From: Winogradskyella sp. | Lineage (GTDB): Bacteria; Bacteroidota; Bacteroidia; Flavobacteriales; Flavobacteriaceae | DNA: 64,000 bases | Direction: 5' to 3' | Assembly (NCBI RefSeq): GCF_003712105.1 | Contig: NZ_RHLG01000005.1 | Location: forward strand, 248,001-312,000 | In this document: one piece after another, positions 36,826-46,796 of the stretch | Layout of the letters: every line of letters begins with the position of its first letter | How positions within the stretch are numbered: the stretch's first letter is position 1 | The notes under the pieces: model-generated | Told to the model about the DNA's origin: nothing | Databases searched by the model: none | What the model saw: the letters and a program-made list of their open reading frames with translations, nothing else | Program-made: the position numbers and the translations under genes

Positions 36826-38994
36826 TCAATCTTTTTTTAAAGTTACAATGACTTTAGTACCTACATCTTCTGTTTGCCGATAATCTTCTATTACCACTGC
36901 AACTCTATCCTGATACATCGTATTAAGTATTTGTATTCGCTCTTTAATATTACTTAAACCTTTGGATTTGTGTTTCTTTTGATTATCGGTCTTTAAGGCT
37001 TTAGAGCGTTTACGGCCAACACCATCATCAATTATAGTAATCGAAATTTCTTCGCTTGACAAAGGTTCAATATTAACTTTTAAAATTCCTTTGTCTTCCT
37101 TGTATCGCAATCCGTGCCAAACCGCATTTTCTATATATGGCTGTAAAAGCATTGGCGGGATTTCAAAAGCTTCAATGTCAATTTTCTCGTCTATTTCAAT
37201 ACTGTAATCAAACTTATCTTTAAATCTAAAATGCTCTAATTTGGTATACAATTCAAGAAGTTCGATTTCTTTTTTAAGTGGTATAAAATCTTCTTCACTA
37301 TTTTCGAGTACTGCGCGCATTAAAAATGAAAAATCAGATAAGTACTTATTTGCAGTTCGCTCATCGTTGGATGCTATGAAACTATTTACAGAGTTTAACG
37401 CATTAAATATAAAATGCGGATTCATCTGACTTCTTAATGATTTTAGAGCCAAAAGGTTATTAGCGAGTTTTTGCTCTTTAATGTACTTATATGTGAAAAA
37501 TGCCGCTATAAATATCAACAGAAAACCGCCTATTAATGAGTATATGACTATTTGCTGATTTTTATTTCTAGCAATTGTAAGTTCATAGTTTTTCCTGTTT
37601 AGTTCTCTGTCGTTTTCAAGGCTTGTTATCCTGTTTTGACTCTCAGAAATAGAACGTGTTAACCGTGCATTCTGAGCAATTTCTTGCAGCTTTTTTATAT
37701 ATAGCTCATCTACTGAAGCTACAAAATCTTCAAATGCTAATTTTGCTTTATCGTACTCACCTAAATTTTCGTAGGCGTCTACTTTTTTACGAAGCGCATC
37801 ATTCTTAGTTTCTAAATCTTCTCGTTTATCGGCTTCGGCAATACTCTTATCTAAAAACGGTATGGCTTCATCAAAATTCTTTTGTAGTATTAATGCATTC
37901 CCTATTTTATAATTCTGCTTTTGTGGAGATAATGGACTAGCATTGGACACTATTGAATCTTTCTCTATTTCTTTTAAATCCTCAATAACCTCTTTACGTA
38001 ATGATATTTCATCATCGTAATTTTGGATGACATTATTAAACTCAGCAACTGTAACTTTTTCTTCCAAGGAGCGTTGTTTACTTTCGTTTTCGGCTGAACT
38101 TAATGAGCTTTTAAAGAATGTCTCGGCTTGTTGTGTGTCTCCTTGCATATTATACCCCTGAGCAATTTTGGAGTTAAAGTCCGTAATTTTTGGGGCTATG
38201 TTATTATTGGTCGCTACCAGTAATCCTTTTTGGTAATTGGTAATTGCGCCATTTGTATTATTCTGTTTTAAAAGCACATCTCCCAACCCTTCGTAATATT
38301 CAGTCTTCTGATAGTTGCTTAATCGGTTAGCATCAAACCTATTATATACCTGAATACTTTCAGAATAATTTTCGTCAAGCATATAGGCTTGCGCTAATTT
38401 TAATTTTAGTGAATTTGAGGTTTTATTCTGAAGCGCTATTTTATAATTTGTAATTGCTAAATCGTACTGTTTCCAAAAAACATATAAGTCACCTAAAGTT
38501 TCATAAGCTTCAGCATTTTGCGACTGAGACGTACTTTTATCTAAAGCATCAGCAATGAATTGTATGCTACGCTCTGCATCTCTTTTAAGATAATTATCAG
38601 CCGAGTCTATTAACTGAATAAATTCCTCAACCTTTCTCTTTCGCTTATCTTTTTGAGAGGGGTTTTTTTGTTGTTGTTGAACTTCGATTATAAGACGATC
38701 ATCACTCTTAATAGTATGGAAAACAGTTATAAAGTTTTTATGACTTATTATAAGCTGATCACCGATCTTGACTTTTACTCTAAAGTTTCCATCATAACTC
38801 GTGGTTACATAAGAACCTCCATTAACTTGTATGGTAGCGTCTATGATTGGCTGGTACGAGAGTTCTTCACGCACTAAACCTCTTACAGTAAAATATTCAT
38901 CTTCCTGTATAGTAGTATCGCTCTGCGAAAAACCAACCTGAAACATTAAGGTTAGAGCCAAAAAAAGTCCTAAAGATTTTAATCCAAATTGCAA
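36826..38994 (-). CDS. LytS-type histidine kinase with carboxypeptidase-regulatory-like domain and TPR sensor
   Basis: 722 residues. The start is TTG at 38994; no ATG lies between the upstream stop and the signal peptide. Signal peptide to about residue 24 (ending VGFSQ). A CarboxypepD_reg-like/SusC-plug-like beta domain at about 30-105 (VRGLVREELSYQPIIDATIQ) is followed by TPR repeats from about 115 to 430 and a coiled coil. One transmembrane helix lies near 481-503. The LytS-type His kinase core has His near 523 in RSQMNPHFIFNALNSVNS. The ATPase has PPMLLQPYIENAVWHGL and IIDDGVGRKRSK. The periplasmic part is expected to sense protein or envelope signals. Confidence 0.9.
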   Translation of the reverse strand: MQFGLKSLGLFLALTLMFQVGFSQSDTTIQEDEYFTVRGLVREELSYQPIIDATIQVNGGSYVTTSYDGNFRVKVKIGDQLIISHKNFITVFHTIKSDDRLIIEVQQQQKNPSQKDKRKRKVEEFIQLIDSADNYLKRDAERSIQFIADALDKSTSQSQNAEAYETLGDLYVFWKQYDLAITNYKIALQNKTSNSLKLKLAQAYMLDENYSESIQVYNRFDANRLSNYQKTEYYEGLGDVLLKQNNTNGAITNYQKGLLVATNNNIAPKITDFNSKIAQGYNMQGDTQQAETFFKSSLSSAENESKQRSLEEKVTVAEFNNVIQNYDDEISLRKEVIEDLKEIEKDSIVSNASPLSPQKQNYKIGNALILQKNFDEAIPFLDKSIAEADKREDLETKNDALRKKVDAYENLGEYDKAKLAFEDFVASVDELYIKKLQEIAQNARLTRSISESQNRITSLENDRELNRKNYELTIARNKNQQIVIYSLIGGFLLIFIAAFFTYKYIKEQKLANNLLALKSLRSQMNPHFIFNALNSVNSFIASNDERTANKYLSDFSFLMRAVLENSEEDFIPLKKEIELLELYTKLEHFRFKDKFDYSIEIDEKIDIEAFEIPPMLLQPYIENAVWHGLRYKEDKGILKVNIEPLSSEEISITIIDDGVGRKRSKALKTDNQKKHKSKGLSNIKERIQILNTMYQDRVAVVIEDYRQTEDVGTKVIVTLKKD

Positions 38995-39177
38995 TCCAAT
39001 AATTCTTAAATTTCAATAAACTTACTATGTTTAATTGACTATAAAAAATTTGTATTACTGTCTATAAGCCAAAAATGACCTTAAAATGGTGATTTCACTA
39101 ATTCATATGGCTCATATACTAACCAAAACTACGGATTTAAGGATTTGTGTTTTTTTCTTAAGAACTAATATCAGTAC

Positions 39178-39208
39178 AAAAAAAATGCCTTGAAAATAAT
39201 CAAGGCAC
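39178..39208 (-). terminator. Terminator of the T9SS substrate-porP operon
   Basis: TGCCTTG and CAAGGCA form a stem with an 8-base loop. On the minus strand a run of T follows, beginning about 7 bp after the porP stop. It separates porP from the histidine kinase gene. Confidence 0.82.
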
Positions 39209-39214
39209 TTGTAT

Positions 39215-40225
39215 TTAGTTAATTGCAGGGCAATTACAATCGTACTTTTCTCGCCTGCAGTTAAAATTATAACCTAAGGTAATCTGGTGAAAACCACCTG
39301 TATTAAAGTTAATGGTATTTGCTTGATAAGAATAAGTGTAAGCAAATGTAAATTGTTTATAATCTACACCTATAAAGGGTGTAAAATATTGTAGCTTTTG
39401 ACTACTAACACTATTACCTTCCAAAAATTGCGCACCGTCTAAACTACGTCTGTAAGATAGTCCACCCCAAACTTTACCAAAATCTACTTCTCTATAGACT
39501 TTTGCATTAAAATCTATTGTAGACTCTTCAGTTGCATCTCTGTACATATACATTATTGAAGGTTCAAAACTCCAATCACTACCATATTTTTGAAATACGT
39601 TACCAAGTGACACTAAATATGTTCTTAAATTATTAAACACAAAACCTTGTTGGTTAAAGTTGATTCCTTCATTGTTAAGAATGTTTTTAGCAGTAACATG
39701 CGCATAAAAATCTAAGAAATGATAGGACATCCCAACATCTATATTAAAATTGGTAGCACTTTGTTCAATTCCAGCAATTAATTGATCAAATTGCCCTGGT
39801 GCTAAAAAGCTGGTCTCATCTAACTTATACTGAATAAATCCAGCACTTAAACCAAACGAAATCATATTTAAGTCTACCTCATTTCTAGAAAGTAATAAGT
39901 GATGTGCATAAGTGACGTAAGCTCCTGTATTAGAATGAAATCCGTTTTCGTCATTATAAACTATAGCCCCAATAGCTGATGGACCATCACCCAGTCTACT
40001 ATGCGCACTAAGTGTTTGTAAACTTGGAGCATCATCTACTCCAAACCATTGCTGTCTAGCTGTGAGTCTAACTTTAGCACAATTTGCTACACCTGCCATT
40101 GAAGGATGTAATAGGTAATAGTTATCTGTTAAGTAATCGGAATATACAGGTATACCTTCTTGAGAGAACCCAATAAAGGATAACATTCCGGTTAAAGCAA
40201 CTATACATATTTTTTTTAGTTTCAT
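39215..40225 (-). CDS. PorP/SprF-family type IX secretion outer-membrane protein
   Basis: 336 residues. The signal peptide ends IGFSQ near residue 22. The family start EGIPVYSDYLTDNYYLLHPSMAGVANCAKVRLTARQQW contains the conserved NP/HPSMAG region. A predicted beta-barrel follows, ending HQITLGYNFNCRREKYDCNC. PorP/SprF proteins are each coupled to a specific T9SS type-B substrate and help it reach or attach to the surface. It is 7 bp downstream of the large type-B substrate gene, the standard pairing. Confidence 0.93.
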   Translation of the reverse strand: MKLKKICIVALTGMLSFIGFSQEGIPVYSDYLTDNYYLLHPSMAGVANCAKVRLTARQQWFGVDDAPSLQTLSAHSRLGDGPSAIGAIVYNDENGFHSNTGAYVTYAHHLLLSRNEVDLNMISFGLSAGFIQYKLDETSFLAPGQFDQLIAGIEQSATNFNIDVGMSYHFLDFYAHVTAKNILNNEGINFNQQGFVFNNLRTYLVSLGNVFQKYGSDWSFEPSIMYMYRDATEESTIDFNAKVYREVDFGKVWGGLSYRRSLDGAQFLEGNSVSSQKLQYFTPFIGVDYKQFTFAYTYSYQANTINFNTGGFHQITLGYNFNCRREKYDCNCPAIN

Positions 40226-40232
40226 ATGTGTT

Positions 40233-43200
40233 TTATCGTTTTAATGAGAAATGAGAAGTAAATGTTCGCATTTCATTATTAGTAGGTTCTGTATACTCTA
40301 ATCTAAACCAATAATCGCTTGATGGCATATTATTACCTTGAAAGGTACCATCCCAGCCAGGACTGGTAGGACTGATTTGTTTTAAGAGTTTTCCATAACG
40401 GTCAAATATATAAATTTTTGCACTAGGTTGTGCTCCTATTCCTGCAATATTCCAAGTATCATTAGTACCATCACCATTTGGTGTGAAGAACTTAGGAAAA
40501 TCTATAACTACAACTGTTTCCATGACTACCCCACAACCTTGTACATCTCTTACTCTTACAACATGTTCGCCTCCAGTGACATTAGTAAACACATTGTCTA
40601 ACTGCCATGCACCATTATCAAGACTAAACTCATAAGTGCTAATTCCTGTAGCGTTTACGGTAATTACATTGTTCCCAATAAATGCTTCTGATGTAACTCT
40701 AATATCAAATGTTGTTGGGTCTGGTAAGCTACTTTCTGTGACTGTAGTACTTACAGAAAACATACACATGGTTATATTATCCGTTGCAATAACCTCATAA
40801 TCTCCTCCTTGAATCGGTGTAAGTGTAGAACCTGTTTGTAATGGTAATATTTCACCATTTAAAAACCACTCAAAAGTATGATCTGCGCCTGATAATCCTG
40901 TGTCTAAAACAAGTGGAACATCAACAACTGCTCCTTGGTCGCTTAAACATAAAATATAATTAGGGTCTAGTTCAAAAACAGGCAACGGATTCACAGTTAA
41001 TGTTACCGGCTCAACTTCGAAACAAATATTTGGGCTTATATTATTACTTACTCTTACCCAAACTATTTGAGGGTTGGTGAGGTTTTCGTATAAATTTGGT
41101 AATTGACTTGTGTCTGTAATTGGATTATAATTAATAGCTTCATTTTCTGTAAAATGGTATGTTATTGTATAATCTGCAGGGTCTTGTCCATCTAGTACTT
41201 CATCTTGAATATCGTCAAAATTAAATTGTGCAATATCATCTCCGATTATATTATCATCACAAATCTGAAAATCTAAAGGTTCACCATCACTATTTGCCTG
41301 TGCACCTTCCAAAACCTCAACAAAAAATGAACCTGTATTAGAACATAACACCCCATTTGGTGTTGTTATATTGGTTATCGCATAGAATATCTCTTGTACA
41401 TCAACTATTGTATTGGTAAATGCGCTTGGATCTGGAACTTCCGTTAAGTCTAAGTTATCTGCGCCTTGTTGGGTTGTATGATATGTGACATTAAATAGCA
41501 GTGGGTCTTGACCATTTAAAATATCATCACGCCTTTGCGTTAGGTCAAATTCAAAAAATCCGTCAGTGTTGTTCTCGCACTCTTCTATTGGCGGAATATC
41601 TGTGGTAATTATTGGCAATGGGTTTACCGTAATATCAAAATCTACTATAGCGAAACAACCAGTAGATGTATCTAGTACTCTTACATAAATAGTTTCTGTT
41701 GGATTTGTATTATTATATACTGCAGGTGTCGTTATTTCATTTGCCGTAACATTATTAAGTGCATCGTCAAAATCCAAAAAGTATGTTGCTGATAGATTTG
41801 GTATCCCATCAAAAATAAAAACCTCATTCTGAGTTAAATTAAACTCCTCCACCAAATCACCTATAGTAACATCATCACAAACTATAATATCTACGGATTC
41901 TGTATCCGTTCTAGGTGTTGGATTAATCGTCCTTAATTCAAAACTTCCTGCACCTTCGCATGTGTTATCATCATCATTTTCTACTCTAAAGAAAATCTCT
42001 TGAACAAAGGGTGATGCAGTGTTAACATGATTTGAAATATCGGCTATAGGATTTGATTCACTTGCCGCATCTGCTGCATTTTGGTAAAAATCTACTGATA
42101 TATTCTGATTAATTGGAAACAATGCTAGAATTGAAGCCTCAGCGCTGCTAAAATCAAAAACCGTAATACCATCAATGATATTGTCATCAACTCTTGTATC
42201 ATCACATTCTTCAAAAGGTGCTATCGCAAAAGTGTTAGGCAACTGACCTGTTAGGGCAATTAATTCTAATTGTGCTATTCTTATACAACCTTCATTATTC
42301 TCAATACGAACATAAACCTGATTTCCTATTGCATCTGCATTTGAAAAACTAAGCGCATTCGTGATAGGGCTTGTACCTGATTCTGCATCTGCTAATGTTG
42401 TATAATATGTAAATACTTCATCGGTAATTGTATTCACAATCAATTGATCTGCTTGAGTCAAATTAAAATCTGAAATCGCATCTGTAGAGTCCGTATCAAA
42501 CTCATCGCATTGCTCTAATTGAACCATGGCATTATCTAAAACAGGCAGTGGGTTCACTACTAAATTTAAAGTACTGACTTCAAAACAATCCGGATTATCA
42601 ATATTAGTGACACGCGCCCAAACTTGGTCGTTATTTGCGACTGCATTAACATATGGTATAGCAGAGTTTATGGCTATTGTTGGATCTCCATTTATTGCTT
42701 CAGGTTGGGTTTCAAAATATGTTACCGTAAATTGTGATGGGTCCTGACCATTTAAAATAAATAGATCTCTCGTAGATAAGGTAAATTCAACAAAACCATT
42801 AGTATCATCTCCATCTGCGTCGTCATCACATAATTCATAGGTATCTGCAGTTGCCGTCGGTTGGTCAAATACATCAATCATAAAACTTGTAAAAGCAGAA
42901 CAATCTGTGTTATTTATATTTTCGATTCGTACCCAAATGATATCTTGATCGTATGCCACAAGATTTGTAAAAGTATCTGGTAAGGGATTTGTTGTTGAAC
43001 TCGTCATGGCTTCTGCTTCCTCTAAATGAAATGAGACTTCAAACTGCATTGGATCCTGAGTCAATAACACATCGGCTCTCAATGCATCTAGATTAAAGTC
43101 CCAAAAACCATCATTATTGTCATCGCAAATTAATTGATCAATAACCGTGTTGGCTAATGGAATTACATCGACTACTAGAGTTATGTCAGATACTGCATAA

Positions 43201-44882
43201 CAACCACTATTTCCATTATTTTCAACTCGAGCGAAAATCGATTCAATATTTGCAGTACCATTAGTATGAAGGTTTGGTAAAGGATTTAATCCCAAGTCGG
43301 CATCATTGAACGTAGGATGGTAACTAACTGTAAAATCTAATGGATTTTGTGTCCCTAAAACATCGTCATTTATCGTTGATAAATTAAACTCAACAAATCC
43401 ATTAGTGTCATCACCATCTAAATCATTATCGCACAATTGAAACGTAACATCTTGTGCAGTTACAAAACCTGAAACCGTTAATGTAAATGTGTCTTCAACA
43501 GGACATGTACCTACCCCAGCAGCAACACTGTTATTTGTAACACGAACTGTAATTATTTCGGGCATAGTGGAATTGGTGTAATTTGCAGGGTCGGTAATAA
43601 GTCGACCGCCGACATCAAAATATTCTGCCTGTACATCTGATTGAGCACCAATAACCAATGGGCTATTAAGAGTTAAATCAAAAACCTCAGTATTATCGCC
43701 ATCCGTCTCACAAGCCACTAAATCCCTAGGAGGGCTTTCAAGTATAGGCTGATTAACAAATTGAACTTCAGCCTCCTCAGTAGACTGACAACTAGAACTA
43801 CCAAAGCTAATAGTAACGGCATAGGTACCATCACCACCAAAAGGTCCTGTAGATGGTACAATCAATGACGGTCCTGTTTCACCTGGAATAGGATTGACCA
43901 GATCTGGTAATTTAAACCATTCAAAGGTAGCCGTGGGATCTGTAACTGCCGTATCTAATGTAACAGCTGTATCTCCACAACCAGGGCGACCAGATGCTAC
44001 GGTAAAATCTGGTATATTACCTCCAAGTCCTGAGAAACTACCTGCTTCAATAAAAACTGCTGAATCAAACAACCGGTCTCCTTGATCGGCAATTACTAAT
44101 TTTATTTCGTATTGTACATTTGGTATAACTACAGCTGTTGCATTAAAAACAACTGTTCTCCCTCCATAATTTGTATCTCCTAAATCATAGCCATCAAAAA
44201 AATCTGGATTATTTGCTGTACATAAAATTGCGCCACCAGGGCCTCGAACATCAGGCCTAACATTAATTGTACTTACGGGATCATTAGAAACTGGTACTCG
44301 TGCTAAGTTGGTGAAATTGGTGGTGCCTACCCTTCTTAATAAGAAGGCAAATGAATCTGCAAAATTGCACTCATCATTCATATTATACTCTTCAGACGCC
44401 ATTAAATAATTAAAACTAAAATTATTTGAAGACGGAGTAAATGTAAAAGATACAGAAGTAGCATCACCTGTGTTTATAACCCCTAGAGCTGCTTCCAGAT
44501 CTGTATCACCAGGTAGACCAAGAACATTACTATTTACACCAGGTATAACAGTATTACCAGCTTGAAAGGCATTACCAGAAGTTAAAATTAAACCATTCTC
44601 AAAGGGAAAATTACTACCTACTGGTCTTTTGAAAAAGCCATAACTTTTAGTTGTTAAATCGGTAGGTCCTCCTAAAGCAACTTCGTTAAAATCCTCTAAT
44701 AAAGCGCAATTACTATTTATTAATACTGAGGTAACTAATTCTTCTAGATTAAAAGATGATTCGGGATCTGAAGCATCATTTACAGTAATTAATTGAGCGA
44801 AAGAATTGAAATTAACTAAAAAAAAGAAAATGATTGTAAAAGCCTTTGCTTTCAAAATATATTTTGAATGAAGTTTTTTCAT
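40233..44882 (-). CDS. Large T9SS type-B sorted surface protein with choice-of-anchor L domain and tandem Asp-rich repeats
   Basis: 1549 residues from the ATG at 44882 (a TTG directly upstream is not needed). Signal peptide to about 30 (ending FNSFAQ). Choice-of-anchor L domain at about 40-280 (FENGLILTSGN, NYLMASEEYN). An Ig-like unit follows near 285-375. About nine repeats of ~100 residues then span about 389-1300, each opening with a CDxDxDGxxxFxL-like word and containing LxGQDPxxFxVxY. A PKD/Ig-like unit comes next. A gliding-motility C-terminal (CHU_C, type-B) sorting domain ends the protein: FFTPNGDGTNDTWNI and IFDRYGKLL. It is exported by T9SS to the surface, probably as an adhesin-like or gliding-related filament protein, with PorP as partner. 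Confidence 0.92.
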   Translation of the reverse strand: MKKLHSKYILKAKAFTIIFFFLVNFNSFAQLITVNDASDPESSFNLEELVTSVLINSNCALLEDFNEVALGGPTDLTTKSYGFFKRPVGSNFPFENGLILTSGNAFQAGNTVIPGVNSNVLGLPGDTDLEAALGVINTGDATSVSFTFTPSSNNFSFNYLMASEEYNMNDECNFADSFAFLLRRVGTTNFTNLARVPVSNDPVSTINVRPDVRGPGGAILCTANNPDFFDGYDLGDTNYGGRTVVFNATAVVIPNVQYEIKLVIADQGDRLFDSAVFIEAGSFSGLGGNIPDFTVASGRPGCGDTAVTLDTAVTDPTATFEWFKLPDLVNPIPGETGPSLIVPSTGPFGGDGTYAVTISFGSSSCQSTEEAEVQFVNQPILESPPRDLVACETDGDNTEVFDLTLNSPLVIGAQSDVQAEYFDVGGRLITDPANYTNSTMPEIITVRVTNNSVAAGVGTCPVEDTFTLTVSGFVTAQDVTFQLCDNDLDGDDTNGFVEFNLSTINDDVLGTQNPLDFTVSYHPTFNDADLGLNPLPNLHTNGTANIESIFARVENNGNSGCYAVSDITLVVDVIPLANTVIDQLICDDNNDGFWDFNLDALRADVLLTQDPMQFEVSFHLEEAEAMTSSTTNPLPDTFTNLVAYDQDIIWVRIENINNTDCSAFTSFMIDVFDQPTATADTYELCDDDADGDDTNGFVEFTLSTRDLFILNGQDPSQFTVTYFETQPEAINGDPTIAINSAIPYVNAVANNDQVWARVTNIDNPDCFEVSTLNLVVNPLPVLDNAMVQLEQCDEFDTDSTDAISDFNLTQADQLIVNTITDEVFTYYTTLADAESGTSPITNALSFSNADAIGNQVYVRIENNEGCIRIAQLELIALTGQLPNTFAIAPFEECDDTRVDDNIIDGITVFDFSSAEASILALFPINQNISVDFYQNAADAASESNPIADISNHVNTASPFVQEIFFRVENDDDNTCEGAGSFELRTINPTPRTDTESVDIIVCDDVTIGDLVEEFNLTQNEVFIFDGIPNLSATYFLDFDDALNNVTANEITTPAVYNNTNPTETIYVRVLDTSTGCFAIVDFDITVNPLPIITTDIPPIEECENNTDGFFEFDLTQRRDDILNGQDPLLFNVTYHTTQQGADNLDLTEVPDPSAFTNTIVDVQEIFYAITNITTPNGVLCSNTGSFFVEVLEGAQANSDGEPLDFQICDDNIIGDDIAQFNFDDIQDEVLDGQDPADYTITYHFTENEAINYNPITDTSQLPNLYENLTNPQIVWVRVSNNISPNICFEVEPVTLTVNPLPVFELDPNYILCLSDQGAVVDVPLVLDTGLSGADHTFEWFLNGEILPLQTGSTLTPIQGGDYEVIATDNITMCMFSVSTTVTESSLPDPTTFDIRVTSEAFIGNNVITVNATGISTYEFSLDNGAWQLDNVFTNVTGGEHVVRVRDVQGCGVVMETVVVIDFPKFFTPNGDGTNDTWNIAGIGAQPSAKIYIFDRYGKLLKQISPTSPGWDGTFQGNNMPSSDYWFRLEYTEPTNNEMRTFTSHFSLKR
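40982..43720 (-). repeat. About nine tandem ~300-bp coding repeats
   Basis: Within the T9SS protein, units open with QLCDND, QLICDDN, YELCDDD, EQCDEF, EECDDT, IVCDDV, IEECENN and FQICDDN, at about 101-residue spacing, plus a first, weaker unit at VACETDG. Acidic residues after the Cys look like a calcium-binding loop. DNA identity between units is low enough that the repeats are old rather than recently expanded. Confidence 0.7.
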
Positions 44883-44994
44883 CAATACGGGCTTTTTTTT
44901 TAAGGGATCGAAATTTAGTTAAATAAAATGACAACTAAAGTTAAAATTCGTTGTAAACCATCTTAAATAGATAACGTATCGTTTTCATATTTCA

Positions 44995-45002
44995 TATTTT
45001 TG
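44995..45002 (+). promoter_or_regulatory. -7 promoter box of nfu gene
   Basis: TATTTTTG matches TAnnTTTG, 14 bp upstream of the nfu ATG. The -33 region has no clear TTG at the normal spacing. Confidence 0.45.
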
Positions 45003-45015
45003 CAAAAAAAAAGAA

Positions 45016-45918
45016 ATGACCATTACAGATATAACGATTCGGCCAACCTCAAACGAGACTATTATAAAGTTTGAAGCTAATCGATTTCTAACGCAGCATA
45101 ATAGCTATGAGTTTAATAATATTGATGACGCTGCTATTTCACCCTTAGCGCAACAATTATTTTACCTACCATTTGTTAAGAAAGTGTATATCACATCAAA
45201 TTTTGTAGCCATTGAACGCTATAATATTGTTGAATGGTCGGATGTTCAGGATGAAGTTGCCGTACAAATTAAGAACTACTTAAATAGCGATGGTATAGTT
45301 ATTAAAGAAGATACATCTAAACCAAAAAATGCGGTCACGGTATATGCAGAGAGCACACCCAATCCTAGTGTTCTTAAGTTTGTATCAAACAAACCATTGG
45401 TGGGCCAAATATGTGAGTTTGGGTCTATAGATGAATCTAAAAATTCACCTTTAGCTATAGCATTGTTCCAATTTCCTTTTGTAAAAAGTGTATTTATGGA
45501 TAAAAACTACATTTCCATAACTAAATACGATGTTGCGGAGTGGCCTGAAATTACGAATCAATTAAGAGGATTCATCAAGACTTATATTGAAGAAGGTAAA
45601 CCAGTTTTGAATGCTCCTATTACACAGCAAAAACAGGTAAATGAAGAAAAAGCAGAGCAACATTTTGAATCATTAGACGATACCTCTAAGAACATCGTTA
45701 ATATTTTAGAAGAATATGTGAAACCAGCAGTTGCTAGCGACGGCGGAAATATAGAATTTAGATCTTATGACCCAGAAACTAAAAAGGTTGAAGTATTATT
45801 ACAAGGCGCCTGTAGCGGATGCCCATCGTCAACATTTACTCTAAAAAATGGGATTGAAAATATGCTAAAAGAAATGTTGGGAGACCAAAATCTTACCGTC
45901 TCAGCAATAAATGGTTAA
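45016..45918 (+). CDS. Nfu/NifU-family iron-sulfur scaffold with duplicated N-terminal domain
   Basis: 300 residues. Two successive Nfu_N-type domains are visible. The first is at about 5-95 (ISPLAQQLFYLPFVKKVYIT). The second is at about 108-198 and aligns word for word with it (NSPLAIALFQFPFVKSVFMD). The C-terminal NifU domain (about 215-300) carries the cluster-binding pair in GACSGCPSSTFTLKNGI. Such proteins carry a 4Fe-4S cluster to target enzymes. Most Nfu proteins have one N-terminal domain; the doubling is the odd feature. It stands alone with its own promoter box. Confidence 0.92.
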   Translation: MTITDITIRPTSNETIIKFEANRFLTQHNSYEFNNIDDAAISPLAQQLFYLPFVKKVYITSNFVAIERYNIVEWSDVQDEVAVQIKNYLNSDGIVIKEDTSKPKNAVTVYAESTPNPSVLKFVSNKPLVGQICEFGSIDESKNSPLAIALFQFPFVKSVFMDKNYISITKYDVAEWPEITNQLRGFIKTYIEEGKPVLNAPITQQKQVNEEKAEQHFESLDDTSKNIVNILEEYVKPAVASDGGNIEFRSYDPETKKVEVLLQGACSGCPSSTFTLKNGIENMLKEMLGDQNLTVSAING

Positions 45919-45961
45919 AACGAAAGTTTTATTCAAATATAATTTAACAATTTATTGGCAT

Positions 45962-45969
45962 TATTTTTG
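45962..45969 (+). promoter_or_regulatory. -7 promoter box of the secreted unknown protein
   Basis: TATTTTTG matches TAnnTTTG, 80 bp upstream of the ATG at 46050, so the leader is long. No convincing -33 TTG. Confidence 0.4.
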
Positions 45970-46049
45970 CATTCATTAAACTTTAAAAAAACTAAGTTCG
46001 TAAATCGAATTTTTCAACCTTATATATTAAAATATAAATATTATAAATT

Positions 46050-46727
46050 ATGAATAAGAAAACTTTTTTAACTGGTTTAAGCACTTTACTAATAACTATT
46101 TTTTCTTTCAGTCAGGGTTTAACAAGTATAGATGTATCAACAGAAAAACTCTACATGTCGTCTGATGTTAGTAAACCCATTGATGCTTTAGGCAGTCCTT
46201 ACATAAATGAGAATTTTTTACCAGTAAAAATCAAAGGTTACGATAATGTATTATACACAGGTAGATATAACGCATACAATGGAGAGATGGAAATAAATCT
46301 CGGAACAAAGATCATTGCATTAGATAAGACACAACCTTATGAGGTTACATTTACGCAAAACAATAAAAATTATAAGACGTTTAATTTTATTTCTAAAACT
46401 GGTGTTGCCAAAAGTGGATTTTTAAATGTAATAGACAGTGCAACTACACATTCCTTATTAAAAGAAGAGACAATACGCTTTGTAGATAAGGTACCTGCTG
46501 CTACGAGTTATCAAAGAGATAAGCCAGCAAAGTTTATCGCTAATGAGTCAAATTATTACCTTAAAGTAGGTGATAAAATTACACCTGTACCTACAAGAAA
46601 AAAGGATTTATTAAAATCTTATGCAAAAGATGCAAAGAAAATTAAATCGTATTTAAAGGATAATAAAGTTTCCTTAAAAAAGGAAGAAGACATAAAAAAA
46701 CTTGCTTTATATTTAGCTAGTTTATAG
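46050..46727 (+). CDS. Secreted protein of unknown function
   Basis: 225 residues. A signal peptide ends near residue 22 (IFSFSQ). The mature part begins LTSIDVSTEKLYMSSDVSKP and includes strand-rich segments such as YNGEMEINLGTKII and YKTFNFISKTG. The C-terminal third is lysine-rich and helical (KKDLLKSYAKDAKKIKSYLK). No family was recognised. The start-to-stop frame, signal peptide, own promoter box and terminator make it a real gene. A periplasmic or surface location is likely. Confidence 0.75.
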   Translation: MNKKTFLTGLSTLLITIFSFSQGLTSIDVSTEKLYMSSDVSKPIDALGSPYINENFLPVKIKGYDNVLYTGRYNAYNGEMEINLGTKIIALDKTQPYEVTFTQNNKNYKTFNFISKTGVAKSGFLNVIDSATTHSLLKEETIRFVDKVPAATSYQRDKPAKFIANESNYYLKVGDKITPVPTRKKDLLKSYAKDAKKIKSYLKDNKVSLKKEEDIKKLALYLASL

Positions 46728-46752
46728 CAATTTTATAAAAAATTTCATACTT

Positions 46753-46784
46753 AAAGATGGTTGGTTTTCTAACCATCTTTTTTT
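46753..46784 (+). terminator. Terminator of the secreted unknown protein
   Basis: AAAGATGGTT and AACCATCTTT pair around GGTTTTCT, followed by a run of T, 26 bp after the stop. Confidence 0.85.
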
Positions 46785-46796
46785 AACTTCTTTAAA

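Noticed and set aside
40982..43720. CRISPR-like or recent tandem DNA repeat in the T9SS gene
   Set aside because: Units are ~300 bp coding modules with divergent DNA, not short direct repeats with spacers.
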